Shown: positions 8,510 through 17,511 of the stretch, piece by piece
Layout of the letters: every line of letters begins with the position of its first letter
Numbering within the stretch: position 1 is the first letter of the stretch
Assembly (NCBI RefSeq): GCF_006439055.1
Contig: NZ_RCZC01000006.1
Location: forward strand, 170,078-234,077
Source: Sphingomonas glacialis
GTDB lineage: Bacteria > Pseudomonadota > Alphaproteobacteria > Sphingomonadales > Sphingomonadaceae
Reading direction: 5' to 3'
Length of the DNA: 64,000 nucleotides
The notes under the pieces: model-generated
Database searches by the model: none
Seen by the model: only the letters and a program-made list of their open reading frames with translations
Told to the model about the DNA's origin: nothing
Position numbers and translations under genes: made by a program

Positions 8510-9361
8510 GTGTCCAAATTCCGGCGCCTGCTGGCGACCGCGTTAAGCTGCTGCCTCTTTTCGAGCACGAGTGCGATCGCGCAATCCTGCCCCGCGGGCG
8601 GGTTCGATTACATGGGCGTGCCGATCGCGTTCAGCCCGGATCACGCGGCCTATTATTTCGCGACCGACCACAAGCTCGTCGATGCCGATGGCGCGCCCAA
8701 CGCCTACCACCCCTCCGACGTGCCCAACACCTGCCCCGAGACGGGCCGCGGGATCGATTGCCTCGCCGCGGCGGGCTATCCTGACGGGTCGTGGTGGCAG
8801 ACCGTGCTCGTCGGCGATCCCGCCGACCCGACCCGGCCCGCGATCCAGCAGGACGGGCCGTACAAGGGTTTCTTCGTCTCGATGACGTCGCTGCGGAATA
8901 CCGAATTCGCCGGGCCCGCGAGCACCGCCAGCTATGTCGACGCCGCCGCGATCCCCTACATCGTGCTCCCGGCCCCGATCTATCGCACCGACGGCATGGG
9001 CGAGATGGGCGATATCGGCTTCGCGACCAACCTCGACACCGGCCGCACCACGCCCTTCGTCATCGCCGACGAAGGCCCGGTCGAGCGGCTCGGCGAGGCG
9101 TCGGTCGCGTTCTGGCACGCGCTGGGCGTCCAGGCGCCCAACCCGCGCAACGGCGAGGGGTTGCCCGACGGGCGGATCGCCTATGTCGTCTTCCCGGGGA
9201 GCGGCAAGGACGCCAAGATCGGCTGGCCGATCGACAAGGCCGCGCTCACGCGCGAAGCCCGCACCCGTCTCGACGCGGTCGGCGGCCTCGCCGCGCTCCG
9301 ATCATGCGCGCAACCGACGACCGAGATCGCCTCGGTATCGGCAGTGCGGCTCAGCAAATGA
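8510..9361 (+). CDS. GH75-type chitosanase-like secreted glycoside hydrolase
   Basis: 283 residues with a signal peptide (cleavage near SAIAQS). The block GDIGFATNL...VIADEGPVERLGEAS matches the GH75 core. The candidate acids are Asp187 and Glu196, nine residues apart, the same spacing as the catalytic Asp/Glu pair described for fungal GH75 chitosanases. Family enzymes cut beta-1,4-glucosamine polymers; activity on chitosan here is inferred. Starts GTG at 8510 behind GAGGGGAAA. The stop TGA overlaps the ATG of the small downstream ORF. GH75 is uncommon in alphaproteobacteria, so transfer is possible, though base composition matches the neighbours. Confidence 0.68.
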   Translation: MSKFRRLLATALSCCLFSSTSAIAQSCPAGGFDYMGVPIAFSPDHAAYYFATDHKLVDADGAPNAYHPSDVPNTCPETGRGIDCLAAAGYPDGSWWQTVLVGDPADPTRPAIQQDGPYKGFFVSMTSLRNTEFAGPASTASYVDAAAIPYIVLPAPIYRTDGMGEMGDIGFATNLDTGRTTPFVIADEGPVERLGEASVAFWHALGVQAPNPRNGEGLPDGRIAYVVFPGSGKDAKIGWPIDKAALTREARTRLDAVGGLAALRSCAQPTTEIASVSAVRLSK

Positions 9362-9651
9362 TCGCGGCGCTGTCGCTGGCTTTGGCGTTGGCCACCCCCG
9401 CCCCGACACCGTCGCACGCCAAGGCCTGGACGCCGCACTCCGCCGCCGCCCTGCTCGACGCGAGCTTCCCGAGCGAGCAGGTCTGCCAGACCGCGCTCGA
9501 CGCGGCGCGCGAGCATGAGCGGCTGACACCTTCCAAGCCGGTCCATAATCTCAGCTACGCACGGCTGTTCGCGCAGGCGCGCTGCGGCAGCGCAACGCAC
9601 ACTAATGGCGTCATCTGGCGAATCCGGATGCACTGGCCGCGGCGCCCGTGA
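9358..9651 (+). CDS. small secreted hypothetical protein, coupled to GH75 gene
   Basis: 97 residues, not recognised. The ATG overlaps the stop of the GH75 gene (ATGA), the layout of translational coupling. An N-terminal hydrophobic stretch (MIAALSLALALATPAPTPSHA) looks like a signal peptide. Two Cys remain in the mature part (EQVCQTAL and AQARCGS), which could form a disulfide. An in-frame ATG at 9304 inside the upstream gene is an alternative start. It could be a secreted partner of the hydrolase or simply a spurious frame; codon use is similar to the neighbours. Confidence 0.42.
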   Translation: MIAALSLALALATPAPTPSHAKAWTPHSAAALLDASFPSEQVCQTALDAAREHERLTPSKPVHNLSYARLFAQARCGSATHTNGVIWRIRMHWPRRP

Positions 9652-9763
9652 GATCGCGCGATCGGACGACCGATCGCTGCGACGACCAAGACCCAATATC
9701 TCGAACCGGGCGGACCCGAATTCCGAAGCGCGCGTTTACCTCGCCGAACCGCAGGGGTCTGAC

Positions 9764-10261
9764 ATGCACTTCACCATCAATGGAACGGCCTATACTGCCG
9801 AACCCGACATTCGAACCTCGCTGCTCGATCTGCTGCGCGAGCATCTTGGGCTGACCGGCTCGAAAAAGGGCTGCGATCACGGCCAGTGCGGCGCCTGCAC
9901 CGTGCTGGTCAACGGCCGCCGTATCAACAGCTGCCTGTCGCTCGCCGTAATGCACCAGGACGACGAGATCACCACGATTGAAGGCCTCGGCACGCCCGAG
10001 GATCTCCACCCGCTGCAAGCTGCGTTCGTCAAGCATGACGGCTATCAGTGCGGCTATTGCACGCCGGGCCAGATCTGCTCGGCGGTCGGGATGCTCGACG
10101 AGGTCAAGAAGGGCTGGCCGAGCCATGTGAGCGAGACGCTCGGCGACGTCGAGTTCAACGACGGTGAAATCTCCGAGCGGATGAGCGGCAACCTCTGCCG
10201 CTGCGCCGCCTATCCCAACATCGTCGACGCGATCCGCGACGTGGCGGAGGCCAAGGCATGA
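9764..10261 (+). CDS. paoA: aldehyde oxidoreductase small subunit, two [2Fe-2S] clusters (PaoA-like)
   Basis: Electron-transfer subunit of a molybdenum hydroxylase of the xanthine oxidase family. The plant-type [2Fe-2S] ligands are Cys37, Cys42, Cys45 and Cys57 (GCDHGQCGACTVLVNG). The helical-domain cluster uses Cys96, Cys99, Cys145 and Cys147 (CGYCTPGQ and NLCRCAAYPN). Length is 165 residues. E. coli PaoA has a Tat signal; none is seen here with the 9764 start, suggesting a cytoplasmic complex. The 3' end overlaps the next gene by 4 bases (ATGA), and the three subunits form one operon. Confidence 0.9.
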   Translation: MHFTINGTAYTAEPDIRTSLLDLLREHLGLTGSKKGCDHGQCGACTVLVNGRRINSCLSLAVMHQDDEITTIEGLGTPEDLHPLQAAFVKHDGYQCGYCTPGQICSAVGMLDEVKKGWPSHVSETLGDVEFNDGEISERMSGNLCRCAAYPNIVDAIRDVAEAKA

Positions 10262-11232
10262 AGACCTTCACCTACGAAAAGCCCGCAAGCGTCGAGGAAG
10301 CCGTCGGCTTTGTCGGCGAGGGCACGCGCTTCATCGCGGGCGGCACCAATTTGCTCGACCTGATGAAGCTGCAGGTCGAGACGCCCGACAAGCTCGTCGA
10401 CATCAGCCGGCTCAATCTTGCCAAGATCGAGGACACCGACGCCGGTGGCCTGCTGATCGGTGCACTCGTGCCGAACAGCGATCTCGCCGCCGATACGCGC
10501 GTGCGCGAAAAGTACGAAGTGCTCAGCCGCGCCTTGCTCGCGGGCGCCTCGGGCCAGCTGCGCAACAAGGCGACGACCGGCGGCAATCTGCTCCAGCGGA
10601 CGCGCTGCTATTATTTCTACGACCCCGCCATGCCATGCAACAAGCGCGCACCCGGCAGCGGCTGCTCGGCGATCGGCGGGTACAATCGCATCCTCGCGAT
10701 CCTCGGCACCAGCGAGTCGTGCATCGCCACGCACCCCGGCGACATGCCCGTCGCGATGCGCGCGCTCGACGCGACGATCATCACGCTCACCCCGGGCGGC
10801 GACCGCCGCCGGATCAGCATCCACGATTTCTATCGCCTCCCCGGCGACACCCCCGAGATCGAAACCGTGCTCGAACCCGGCGAGCTGATCACGCATGTCG
10901 AACTGCCCGCCCCCGTCGCCGGCAAGCAGCTCTACCGCAAGGTCCGCGACCGCGCGTCCTACGCGTTCGCGCTCGTCTCGGTCGCAGGCCTCGTCTCGAT
11001 CGAGAACGGCACGATCGCCACCGCGCAGCTCGCCTTTGGCGGGCTCGGGCCGATGCCGTGGCGCGATAGCCGCGTCGAGGAATCGCTGATCGGCAAGGCG
11101 CCGTCCGACGAAATCTTCGCGGCGGCGGCAGACATACTGCTTGCCAATGCACAGGGCTATGGGTCGAACGACTTCAAGATCCCGCTGATGAAACGCACGC
11201 TGATCGCGTGCCTGCGTGAGTTGACCGCATGA
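10258..11232 (+). CDS. paoB: aldehyde oxidoreductase FAD-binding subunit with [4Fe-4S] insert (PaoB-like)
   Basis: FAD-binding middle subunit, 324 residues. FIAGGTNLLDLM is the pyrophosphate-binding loop of the family, and GASGQLRNKATTGGNLLQRTRC leads into a cysteine-rich insert. Cys117, Cys127, Cys136 and Cys155 fit the extra [4Fe-4S] cluster known in E. coli PaoB and absent from most xanthine dehydrogenases. This is the main reason for calling the operon Pao-like. It overlaps paoA and paoC by 4 bases each. Confidence 0.88.
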   Translation: MKTFTYEKPASVEEAVGFVGEGTRFIAGGTNLLDLMKLQVETPDKLVDISRLNLAKIEDTDAGGLLIGALVPNSDLAADTRVREKYEVLSRALLAGASGQLRNKATTGGNLLQRTRCYYFYDPAMPCNKRAPGSGCSAIGGYNRILAILGTSESCIATHPGDMPVAMRALDATIITLTPGGDRRRISIHDFYRLPGDTPEIETVLEPGELITHVELPAPVAGKQLYRKVRDRASYAFALVSVAGLVSIENGTIATAQLAFGGLGPMPWRDSRVEESLIGKAPSDEIFAAAADILLANAQGYGSNDFKIPLMKRTLIACLRELTA

Positions 11233-13454
11233 GCAACACCAACAGCCTCAAGATGGACAAGCCCGTCCCCGCCAGCCTGCTCGACAGCGGCAGCCAGGGG
11301 ATCATCGGCCGCCCGCTCGACCGCAAGGAAGGCCCGCTCAAGGTCACCGGCCAGGCGACCTATTCGGCCGAGTACCAGATCCCGAACCTCGCCTACGGCT
11401 ATCTCGTCGGCACCAAGTTCGGGCGCGGCAAAGTCACCAACGTCGATGCCGACAGCGTGCGCGCGATCCCCGGCGTGATCGACGTCGTCACCGACTTCAA
11501 GACCTTCCTGCAGAACTCGCAGCAGGGCGGCGAAACCAGCGCGCCGACGCAAGGCGTGCAGGACGTCCACTATTTCGGCGAGATCGTCGCGATCGTGCTC
11601 GCCGAAAGCTATGAGGCCGCGCGCGACGCCGGCATTCGCATCAAGGTCGAATACGAAGAAGCCGAAGGCCGCTTCGATTTCGAGGCCCACAAGGACGAAA
11701 CCACCAAGCCGCCGCCCAACAACATCCCCGCGCACTTCAAGCAGGGCGATGTCGAAAAGGCGATGGCGGACGCCGCGACCTCGGTCGACGTCACCTACAC
11801 CACGCCGAGCCAGAACAGCTCGGCGATGGAGCCGCACGCCTCGATCGCGGTGTGGGACGAAGACGGCGCGCTGACGCTCTACGGCTCGTACCAGATGCCG
11901 ACCTCGGACAAGACCCAGCTCGCCAAGTCGCTCGGCGTCAAAGACAAGAAGGTCCGGATCATCGCGCCGTATATCGGCGGCGGGTTCGGCTCGAAGCTCG
12001 GCATCGCGCCTGAGTCGGTCGCCGCCGCGGTGGCTGCCAAGCAGCTCGGCCGCCCGGTCAAAGCCGTGATGACGCGCCCGCAGGTGTTCGAAACCACCGT
12101 CCGCCGCTCGAACACCGAGCAACGCGTGCGCTTCTCGGTCGATGGCGAGGGCAAGCTCACCGGCGTCGGTCACGAGACGCTGACGAGCAACCTGCCCGGC
12201 GAAGGCTTTTTCGAGCCGACCGGCATCGGCACGCATTTCGCCTATTCGGGCGAGAACCGGCTGATCAACCATGATCTGGTCGAACTCGACTGGCTGCTGT
12301 CGGGCTCGATGCGCGCGCCAGGCGAAGCGGTCGGCATGATGGCGACCGAGGCCGCGCTCGACGAACTGTGCCACAAGCTGGGCGTCGATCCGATCGACTT
12401 CTGGAAGCAGAACGAGCCGAGCGAAGACCCCGAGGAGAAGATCCCCTTCTCGACGCGCCAGCTCGTCCGCTGCCTCGAAGAGGGCGCCGAAAGCTTCGGC
12501 TGGTCGAAGCGCAACGCGACGCCAGGCCAGGTGCGCGACGGCGAATGGATGATCGGCATGGGCGTGGCGGCTGCGGTGCGCACCAATATGCTGATGGAAT
12601 CCTCGGCCAAGGTCGCGATCGACGCGAACGGTCGCGCGACCGTCAGCTCGGCGATGACCGACATCGGCACCGGGAGCTACACGATCCTCGGCCAGATCGC
12701 CGGCGAACTGCTCGGGCTTCCGCTCGATCAGGTCAGCGTCGTGCTCGGCGATACCGACCTGCCCGATGCGGCGGGTTCGGGCGGGTCGTGGGGCGCGGGT
12801 TCGAGCGGCTCGGCGGTCTATCTCGCGTGCGAGATGCTGCGCGAGAAGCTCGCCAAGGCGATGGGCTGCGACCCCGAGACGCTGACGCTCAAGGACGGCC
12901 AGGCGATCGCCGACAACCGCCAGGTTTCGCTCGGCTCGCTCGTCGGCGACGGGATCGAGGCGATCGGCTCGATCGCGCCCGGCAAGATGGAGAAGGACCG
13001 CAAGCAGTCGAGCTATGGCGCGCATTTCGTCGAGGTCGGCGTCAACGCGACCACGGGCGAGGTCCGTGTCCGGCGGATGCTCGGCGTGTTCGCGGCAGGC
13101 CGTATCCTCAACGCGAAGACCGCGCGCTCGCAATGCCTCGGCGGGATGACCTTCGGGATCGGTGCGGCGCTGACCGAGGACCTCGTCCACGATCCGCGCA
13201 ACGGCAAGTTGGTGAACCACGATCTCGGCGAATATCATGTGCCGGTGAATGCCGACGTGCCGCAGATCGAGGTCCATTTCCTCGAAGAGCGCGATCAGTT
13301 CGCCAACCCCATCCACGCCAAGGGGATCGGTGAGCTCGGCATTTCGGGCTGCGGCGCGGCGATCGGCAATGCGGTGTTCAACGCAACGGGGATCCGTGTG
13401 CGCGACTATCCGATCACGGTCGACAAGCTGCTGGATCAATTGCCGCCGGTCTAA
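11229..13454 (+). CDS. paoC: aldehyde oxidoreductase molybdenum-cofactor subunit (PaoC-like)
   Basis: 741-residue catalytic subunit binding molybdopterin cytosine dinucleotide. Typical blocks are GRPLDRKEGPLKVTG at the N-terminus, YIGGGFGSKLG, SMRAPGEAVGM and the active-site loop KGIGELGISGCGAAIGNA, with the base Glu702. Oxidises aldehydes, probably aromatic or aliphatic detoxification substrates as in PaoABC. No XdhC/PaoD-type cofactor-insertion chaperone follows; the next features are a repeat and an unrelated gene on the other strand. Confidence 0.91.
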   Translation: MSNTNSLKMDKPVPASLLDSGSQGIIGRPLDRKEGPLKVTGQATYSAEYQIPNLAYGYLVGTKFGRGKVTNVDADSVRAIPGVIDVVTDFKTFLQNSQQGGETSAPTQGVQDVHYFGEIVAIVLAESYEAARDAGIRIKVEYEEAEGRFDFEAHKDETTKPPPNNIPAHFKQGDVEKAMADAATSVDVTYTTPSQNSSAMEPHASIAVWDEDGALTLYGSYQMPTSDKTQLAKSLGVKDKKVRIIAPYIGGGFGSKLGIAPESVAAAVAAKQLGRPVKAVMTRPQVFETTVRRSNTEQRVRFSVDGEGKLTGVGHETLTSNLPGEGFFEPTGIGTHFAYSGENRLINHDLVELDWLLSGSMRAPGEAVGMMATEAALDELCHKLGVDPIDFWKQNEPSEDPEEKIPFSTRQLVRCLEEGAESFGWSKRNATPGQVRDGEWMIGMGVAAAVRTNMLMESSAKVAIDANGRATVSSAMTDIGTGSYTILGQIAGELLGLPLDQVSVVLGDTDLPDAAGSGGSWGAGSSGSAVYLACEMLREKLAKAMGCDPETLTLKDGQAIADNRQVSLGSLVGDGIEAIGSIAPGKMEKDRKQSSYGAHFVEVGVNATTGEVRVRRMLGVFAAGRILNAKTARSQCLGGMTFGIGAALTEDLVHDPRNGKLVNHDLGEYHVPVNADVPQIEVHFLEERDQFANPIHAKGIGELGISGCGAAIGNAVFNATGIRVRDYPITVDKLLDQLPPV

Positions 13455-13470
13455 CCACACCCCACGACCG

Positions 13471-13563
13471 TCACCCCGGCCTTGTGCCGGGGTCCACCGG
13501 GACGCGAGCGCAAAGGGCGCAGTACGCGCGTCACGGTGGGCCCCGGCACAAGGCCGGGGTGAC
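13471..13563. repeat. interspersed palindromic repeat, CACCCCGG...CCGGGGTG family
   Basis: GTCACCCCGGCCTTGTGCCG at the left and GGCACAAGGCCGGGGTGAC at the right form terminal inverted repeats about 25 bp long, with a second pair inside (GGTCCACC/GGTGGGCC). Five more copies of this design lie at 13908, 22617, 24299, 24688 and 61196. Located just after paoC, where it may also end transcription. Confidence 0.75.
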
Positions 13564-13577
13564 GAAGGCGCTCTAGT

Positions 13578-13850
13578 TCAGCGCTTGCGCGACCGCCCCT
13601 TGGTCATCGGATCGGGTTTCACCGGCTTCTTCCAGCCGGGGGGCGGCGTCATCCGCTGCTGGCTCGTCCCCAGCCCCATCGCGCCGGGCTGCTGGCGGAT
13701 CAGGCCGACGGTTTCTGCATCAGCCGCTTCCTCGGCACTGGCGCCACCCCGCAACAACGCAAGCTGATCGCGCAACCGCCGCGCCTGCTCGAAATCGAGC
13801 GCCTCCGCCGCAGCTTCCATTTCCAGGCGAACGCGTTCGATCTCATCCAT
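13578..13850 (-). CDS. UvrB/UvrC motif-containing small protein
   Basis: 90 residues. The N-terminal half MDEIERVRLEMEAAAEALDF with EQARRLRDQL is a UvrB/UvrC (UVR) motif, a helical hairpin used for protein contacts in nucleotide excision repair. The C-terminal half is Pro/Lys/Arg-rich (TPPPGWKKPVKPDPMTKGRS). Stand-alone UVR proteins of this type are common in sphingomonads, with no assigned role. The start at 13850 is the only one that puts the motif at the N-terminus. It lies between two palindromic repeats. Confidence 0.72.
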   Translation of the reverse strand: MDEIERVRLEMEAAAEALDFEQARRLRDQLALLRGGASAEEAADAETVGLIRQQPGAMGLGTSQQRMTPPPGWKKPVKPDPMTKGRSRKR

Positions 13851-13907
13851 TTGGCGTAAACGCGGCGGAACGCGCTTAGCTCCGGCGTGGCCTCTTCCCA
13901 CCAACCT

Positions 13908-14000
13908 GTCACCCCGGGCCTGTCCCGGGGTCCACCGCACCGCGAACTCGACCGCCCGAGCATGGCATCTCGGCGGACCCCGGGGACAAGCGCGAGGTGA
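13908..14000. repeat. interspersed palindromic repeat, CACCCCGG family (diverged)
   Basis: GTCACCCCGGGCCTGTCCCG opens the element and GGACCCCGGGGACAAG...GAGGTGA closes it. The right arm is less well conserved than in the copies at 13471 or 22617. It fills the gap between the UVR-motif gene and the acetyltransferase gene. Confidence 0.65.
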
Positions 14001-14022
14001 AGGGAGAATGATGGTTCCGCCG

Positions 14023-15105
14023 CTACCCCACCCGATTCCCACTCGCCGCCCAGCGCCCCTTGAGCATCGCCCCAACAAACGCCGGCACCCCCGGCCGCAC
14101 CAACAGCCAGTCGCGGAGCGCCGGCCCCCGCTCCGCGCCGAGCGTCGTCTTGTAACCACTATCCCCCGCGCCCCAATCGACGCTGCGCAGCCCCGCCGCC
14201 CGCGCGCGCACGAGATTGCGATAGTAAAGCAGCTTGCCCGGCGAATGCCTGGCGAACGCCGGGTCGTAACTGTTGGCGATCGCATAGCGCGTCGTCCCCG
14301 CGTCGAGATCGAACGAGAATGCCGCCGGCGCGCCATCGATGTTCAGCACCGCAGCCGACAGCATCCCCGCCAGCAGCGGATCCCGCGCCACCTCGCGCCA
14401 GAAGGCGCCGTGGCCCGCGCGCGTGAACTTGGCATCGCGCCCATCGGTCTTGGCCGTAATCCAGCTCTTCTGCTCGACCGCCGCGAGCTGGTCGAACGTC
14501 GCATCCCAGTCGCGCGCCCCGACGAAGCGCCAGTCGAGCACGCCCTGCGCGGCCAGCGTTTTCTCATGATAGCGGTTCTTGCGCAGCGTCGATCCGCGCG
14601 GCCAGTCGGGCTGCTGCAAATCGAGCAGATAGCTGTCCGCCACGAACCGATCGAGCACCGCCCACCCCTTCGCCCGCGCACGCGGCAGTAGCGCGGCGAG
14701 CGCCGGATCGCCATCGACCAACGGGCCGATCCGCAAAGCGTTGACGCTGCGCGCCAGCGTGTCGAGCACCGCATCGAGCGCGGGCACATCGGCATGGCGG
14801 TGGATCGGAAAGCTGCGAAACGGCCAATAGCTTCCCGGGATCGTCGCGACACGCGCGATCGCCGGGCCGACGCGCACGAACGGCAGCGCGATCACCGGCA
14901 GATCGTCTTCCTCGACCAGGATCGTCCGCGCAGCACCGCCATAGGCCGCAAGCGCCGCAGCATACCAGGCGTAGCGCAGGAACGCATGGCTCGGCGCCGC
15001 CGCATCGGCTACGAGGTCGATCGCGCCCGACAGCCCCGCGCCCACGCTCGCACGCGTGCGCGACGGCAGCCGGGTAAAGTCCGAGAGCAGCATCGGCTTG
15101 GTCAT
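14023..15105 (-). CDS. GNAT/FemAB-like acetyltransferase (Acetyltransf_6)
   Basis: 360 residues with the double-GNAT architecture of the FemAB/BioF2-like superfamily. The C-terminal half carries RAGHGAFWREV, LNIDGAPAAFSFDLDAG and SPGKLLYYRNLVRARAAG, typical of exopolysaccharide-associated acyltransferases. Such enzymes modify cell-envelope polymers or capsular sugars. No polysaccharide cluster adjoins it. The substrate is unknown. Confidence 0.72.
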   Translation of the reverse strand: MTKPMLLSDFTRLPSRTRASVGAGLSGAIDLVADAAAPSHAFLRYAWYAAALAAYGGAARTILVEEDDLPVIALPFVRVGPAIARVATIPGSYWPFRSFPIHRHADVPALDAVLDTLARSVNALRIGPLVDGDPALAALLPRARAKGWAVLDRFVADSYLLDLQQPDWPRGSTLRKNRYHEKTLAAQGVLDWRFVGARDWDATFDQLAAVEQKSWITAKTDGRDAKFTRAGHGAFWREVARDPLLAGMLSAAVLNIDGAPAAFSFDLDAGTTRYAIANSYDPAFARHSPGKLLYYRNLVRARAAGLRSVDWGAGDSGYKTTLGAERGPALRDWLLVRPGVPAFVGAMLKGRWAASGNRVG

Positions 15106-15188
15106 CGCGCCGAGTCTAAGCCCACGGGGTTACCAATCTGTGGCCAACGGGTTGCGCCCGCGTCGGCCGCATCGCACAAAGGGCCATC

Positions 15189-15641
15189 ATGAACCCCTAT
15201 CCCGCCGTCTCGACGATCGCCCAGACGATCCAGCTGTCGCTTTCGCCGATCTTCATGCTCGCCGCGATCGGCCAGTTGCTCAACGTGCTCGCAGGGCGGC
15301 TGGCGCGCGTGGTCGATCGCGCGCGCGTCGTCGAGGAATGGCACCCGCTGTCGAGCGGCCCCGAACATGACCGCCACGTCTGGGAGTTGCGGCTGCTCGA
15401 CCGCCGCATGACGGTGATCAACCGCTCGCTCGTGCTCGCGGTGTCGAGTGCGGCGATGACGTGCATCGTCGTCGCCTTGCTGTTCGTCGCCAGCCTGTTC
15501 GCCCTGCATATCGGCACCGTCGTCGCGGTGATCTTCATCATCGCGATGGCGCTGTTGATTGCCTCGCTGTTCGGCTTCCTGATCGAGGTGCGCATCTCGC
15601 TCTCGGCGATCCACGTCCGCGACGAACTGCTCGAACGCTGA
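15189..15641 (+). CDS. DUF2721 membrane protein
   Basis: 150 residues. The sequence TIAQTIQLSLSPIFMLAAIG with LLNVLAGRLARVVDRAR is the hallmark of the DUF2721 family. Two further strong membrane segments span about residues 75-125 (SSAAMTCIVVALLFVASLFA and VAVIFIIAMALLIASLFGFL). The predicted topology is three helices with a cytoplasmic basic loop. The role is unknown. It is divergent from the acetyltransferase gene, with about 80 bases between the starts. Confidence 0.83.
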   Translation: MNPYPAVSTIAQTIQLSLSPIFMLAAIGQLLNVLAGRLARVVDRARVVEEWHPLSSGPEHDRHVWELRLLDRRMTVINRSLVLAVSSAAMTCIVVALLFVASLFALHIGTVVAVIFIIAMALLIASLFGFLIEVRISLSAIHVRDELLER

Positions 15642-15683
15642 CTTGCCCCCACCGTGGAAGGATCGCCTCCCCCTAGCCGACTG

Positions 15684-15790
15684 CCTCCCCTCCCTGGAAG
15701 GGAGGGGTCGGGGGTGGGTCGGCCTAGGGCAGGTGTCCGGCCGAACAACGGGCCGACCCACCCCCAGCCCCTCCCTTTCAGGGAGGGGAG
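15684..15790. repeat. REP-like long inverted repeat, CCCTGGAAGGGAGGGG family
   Basis: TCCCCTCCCTGGAAGGGAGG...GGGGGTGGGTCGGCC pairs with GGGCCGACCCACCCCCAGCC and CCTCCCTTTCAGGGAGGGG. The arms are about 40 bp. It is the same design as the single copy at 36352 and the tandem array at 28906. It lies between the convergent DUF2721 and amidase genes. Confidence 0.75.
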
Positions 15791-15795
15791 TAACT

Positions 15796-17373
15796 TCAGC
15801 GCGCGCCATCCAACCCAGGCCCGGCATCGTTGGTCATAGCGTACGTCGGCACGACGCGCGCATGCGCCGCCTGCTCATAAACATACCCCGCGTTGAGCAC
15901 GCTCTGATCCTGCCACGCCGTCGCGATGAACGACAGCCCGACCGGCACCCCGCGCACCAGCCCCATCGGCACCGTCAGATGCGGATAGCCCGCCACCGCC
16001 GGCAGCCCGGCAGCACTCGGCCCCTCGCCGCCATCGCCCGACACCGTGTCGGACAGCCACGGCATCCCGTAAGTCGGCGCAACGATCAGCGTCGCGTTTG
16101 CATTGGCAAGCATCGCATCGATCCCCTCCTTGCCCGCCAGCCGCAGCGATTTCGCGCGCGCGCCGAGATATTCGGGATCGGTCAGCCCCCGCGTCTGTTC
16201 GGCCACCTCGAAGGTCTCCTGCTGGAAGAACGGCATTTCGCGCGCCGCTTCGGCGCGATCGAAGGCGATGACATCGGCGAGCGTGCGCGTCTTCACCGCC
16301 TGCGGGGTGGTGGCGAGATAGGAATTGAGATCGGCCTTGAGCTCGGTGTGCAGCACCTGCGACTCGGCCGCACCCAAGCCCTCGAGCTTGGGCTGCACGA
16401 CATCGACCAGCACCGCGCCCTGCGCCTTGAGGACCGCCAACGCTGCGGCATATTGCGCCTTGAGCAGTTCGGGCATGTCGGGATGCAGCACCGCCACACG
16501 CACGCCTGCAAGCGATGCGCTCGCCAGCGGCGCCGCGAAATCATGCGCATATTTCGCCGTGCCCTTGGTCGCCGGATCGGCCGGATCGACGCCGATCATG
16601 CCGTTGAACAGCAACGCTGCGTCCTTCACGCTCCGCGCCATCGGCCCGGGCGTATCCTGGCTATGGCTGATCGGCACGACATGCGTGCGGCTGATCATGC
16701 CGAGCGTCGGCTTCAACCCGACCAGCCCGTTCATCGCCGACGGACACACCACCGACCCATCGGTCTCGGTCCCGACCGCGACCGCGGCGAAGCTCGCCGC
16801 GACCGCCGCGCCCGACCCGCTCGACGATCCGCACGAGGTCCGGTCGAGCGCATAGGGATTGCGCACCAGCCCGCCGACCGCGCTCCACCCGCTCATCGAA
16901 TGCGTCGAGCGGATATTGGCCCATTCGGACAAATTGGTCTTGCCGAGGATCACCGCGCCCTGCTTGCGCAGACTCGCCACCAGCGGCGCGTCGCGCAGCG
17001 TGACATTGTCCTTGAGCGCAAGGCTCCCCGCGGTCGTCGCGATCGGATCCTTGGTCTCGATATTGTCCTTGATTAGCACCGGCACGCCGTCGAGCGGCCC
17101 GAGCGGCCTGCCCGCCTTGCGCCGGGCGTCGGCGGCGCGCGCCTGCGCGATCGCATCGGGATTGGTCGCGATCACCGCGCGCAAGCTCGGCCCGGTACGA
17201 TCCATCGCCGCAATCCGCGCGAGATAGGCCTGAGTAATCGCCGCGCTGCTCGTGCCCGACGCCATCATCGCCTGGACCTGATCGATCGATTTTTCGGCAA
17301 CGTCCGGAAGCGTCTGCGCGTGCGCGGCTCCGGCAAGAACGGTCGAAAGCAACAGCGACAGCGTGAAGCGCAT
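15796..17373 (-). CDS. secreted amidase (amidase-signature family)
   Basis: 525 residues with a signal peptide (MRFTLSLLLSTVLAGAAHAQ), so a periplasmic or exported amidase. The signature Ser-cisSer-Lys machinery is visible: Lys in VPVLIKDNIETKD, cis-Ser in TSCGSSSGSGAAVAA, and nucleophile Ser in GTETDGSVVCPS, where the usual GGS is DGS. SQDTPGPMARSVKDAALL is another family block. Start 17373 is fixed by the signal peptide. The substrate is unknown. Upstream on the same strand is the short transcription unit ending with a terminator at 17512-17554, so the amidase may need its own promoter. Confidence 0.85.
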   Translation of the reverse strand: MRFTLSLLLSTVLAGAAHAQTLPDVAEKSIDQVQAMMASGTSSAAITQAYLARIAAMDRTGPSLRAVIATNPDAIAQARAADARRKAGRPLGPLDGVPVLIKDNIETKDPIATTAGSLALKDNVTLRDAPLVASLRKQGAVILGKTNLSEWANIRSTHSMSGWSAVGGLVRNPYALDRTSCGSSSGSGAAVAASFAAVAVGTETDGSVVCPSAMNGLVGLKPTLGMISRTHVVPISHSQDTPGPMARSVKDAALLFNGMIGVDPADPATKGTAKYAHDFAAPLASASLAGVRVAVLHPDMPELLKAQYAAALAVLKAQGAVLVDVVQPKLEGLGAAESQVLHTELKADLNSYLATTPQAVKTRTLADVIAFDRAEAAREMPFFQQETFEVAEQTRGLTDPEYLGARAKSLRLAGKEGIDAMLANANATLIVAPTYGMPWLSDTVSGDGGEGPSAAGLPAVAGYPHLTVPMGLVRGVPVGLSFIATAWQDQSVLNAGYVYEQAAHARVVPTYAMTNDAGPGLDGAR

Positions 17374-17511
17374 CTTGGTCTCCGGTCGAGCGACGCAGCC
17401 AGACCGGCGCGCCCTTACGCGATCATGGGTCATCGCTGGATCGGCGACAAGCCGATCGTCACCGCCGAACAGCGCAATTTCAACGCGCCCGCGCGCCCTA
17501 CCCCTGACATG

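Noticed and set aside
11157..13460. A 767-codon open frame on the minus strand opposite paoC.
   Set aside because: An antisense open frame produced by high GC; its translation is low complexity in R, D, A and G, and paoC on the other strand is clearly conserved.
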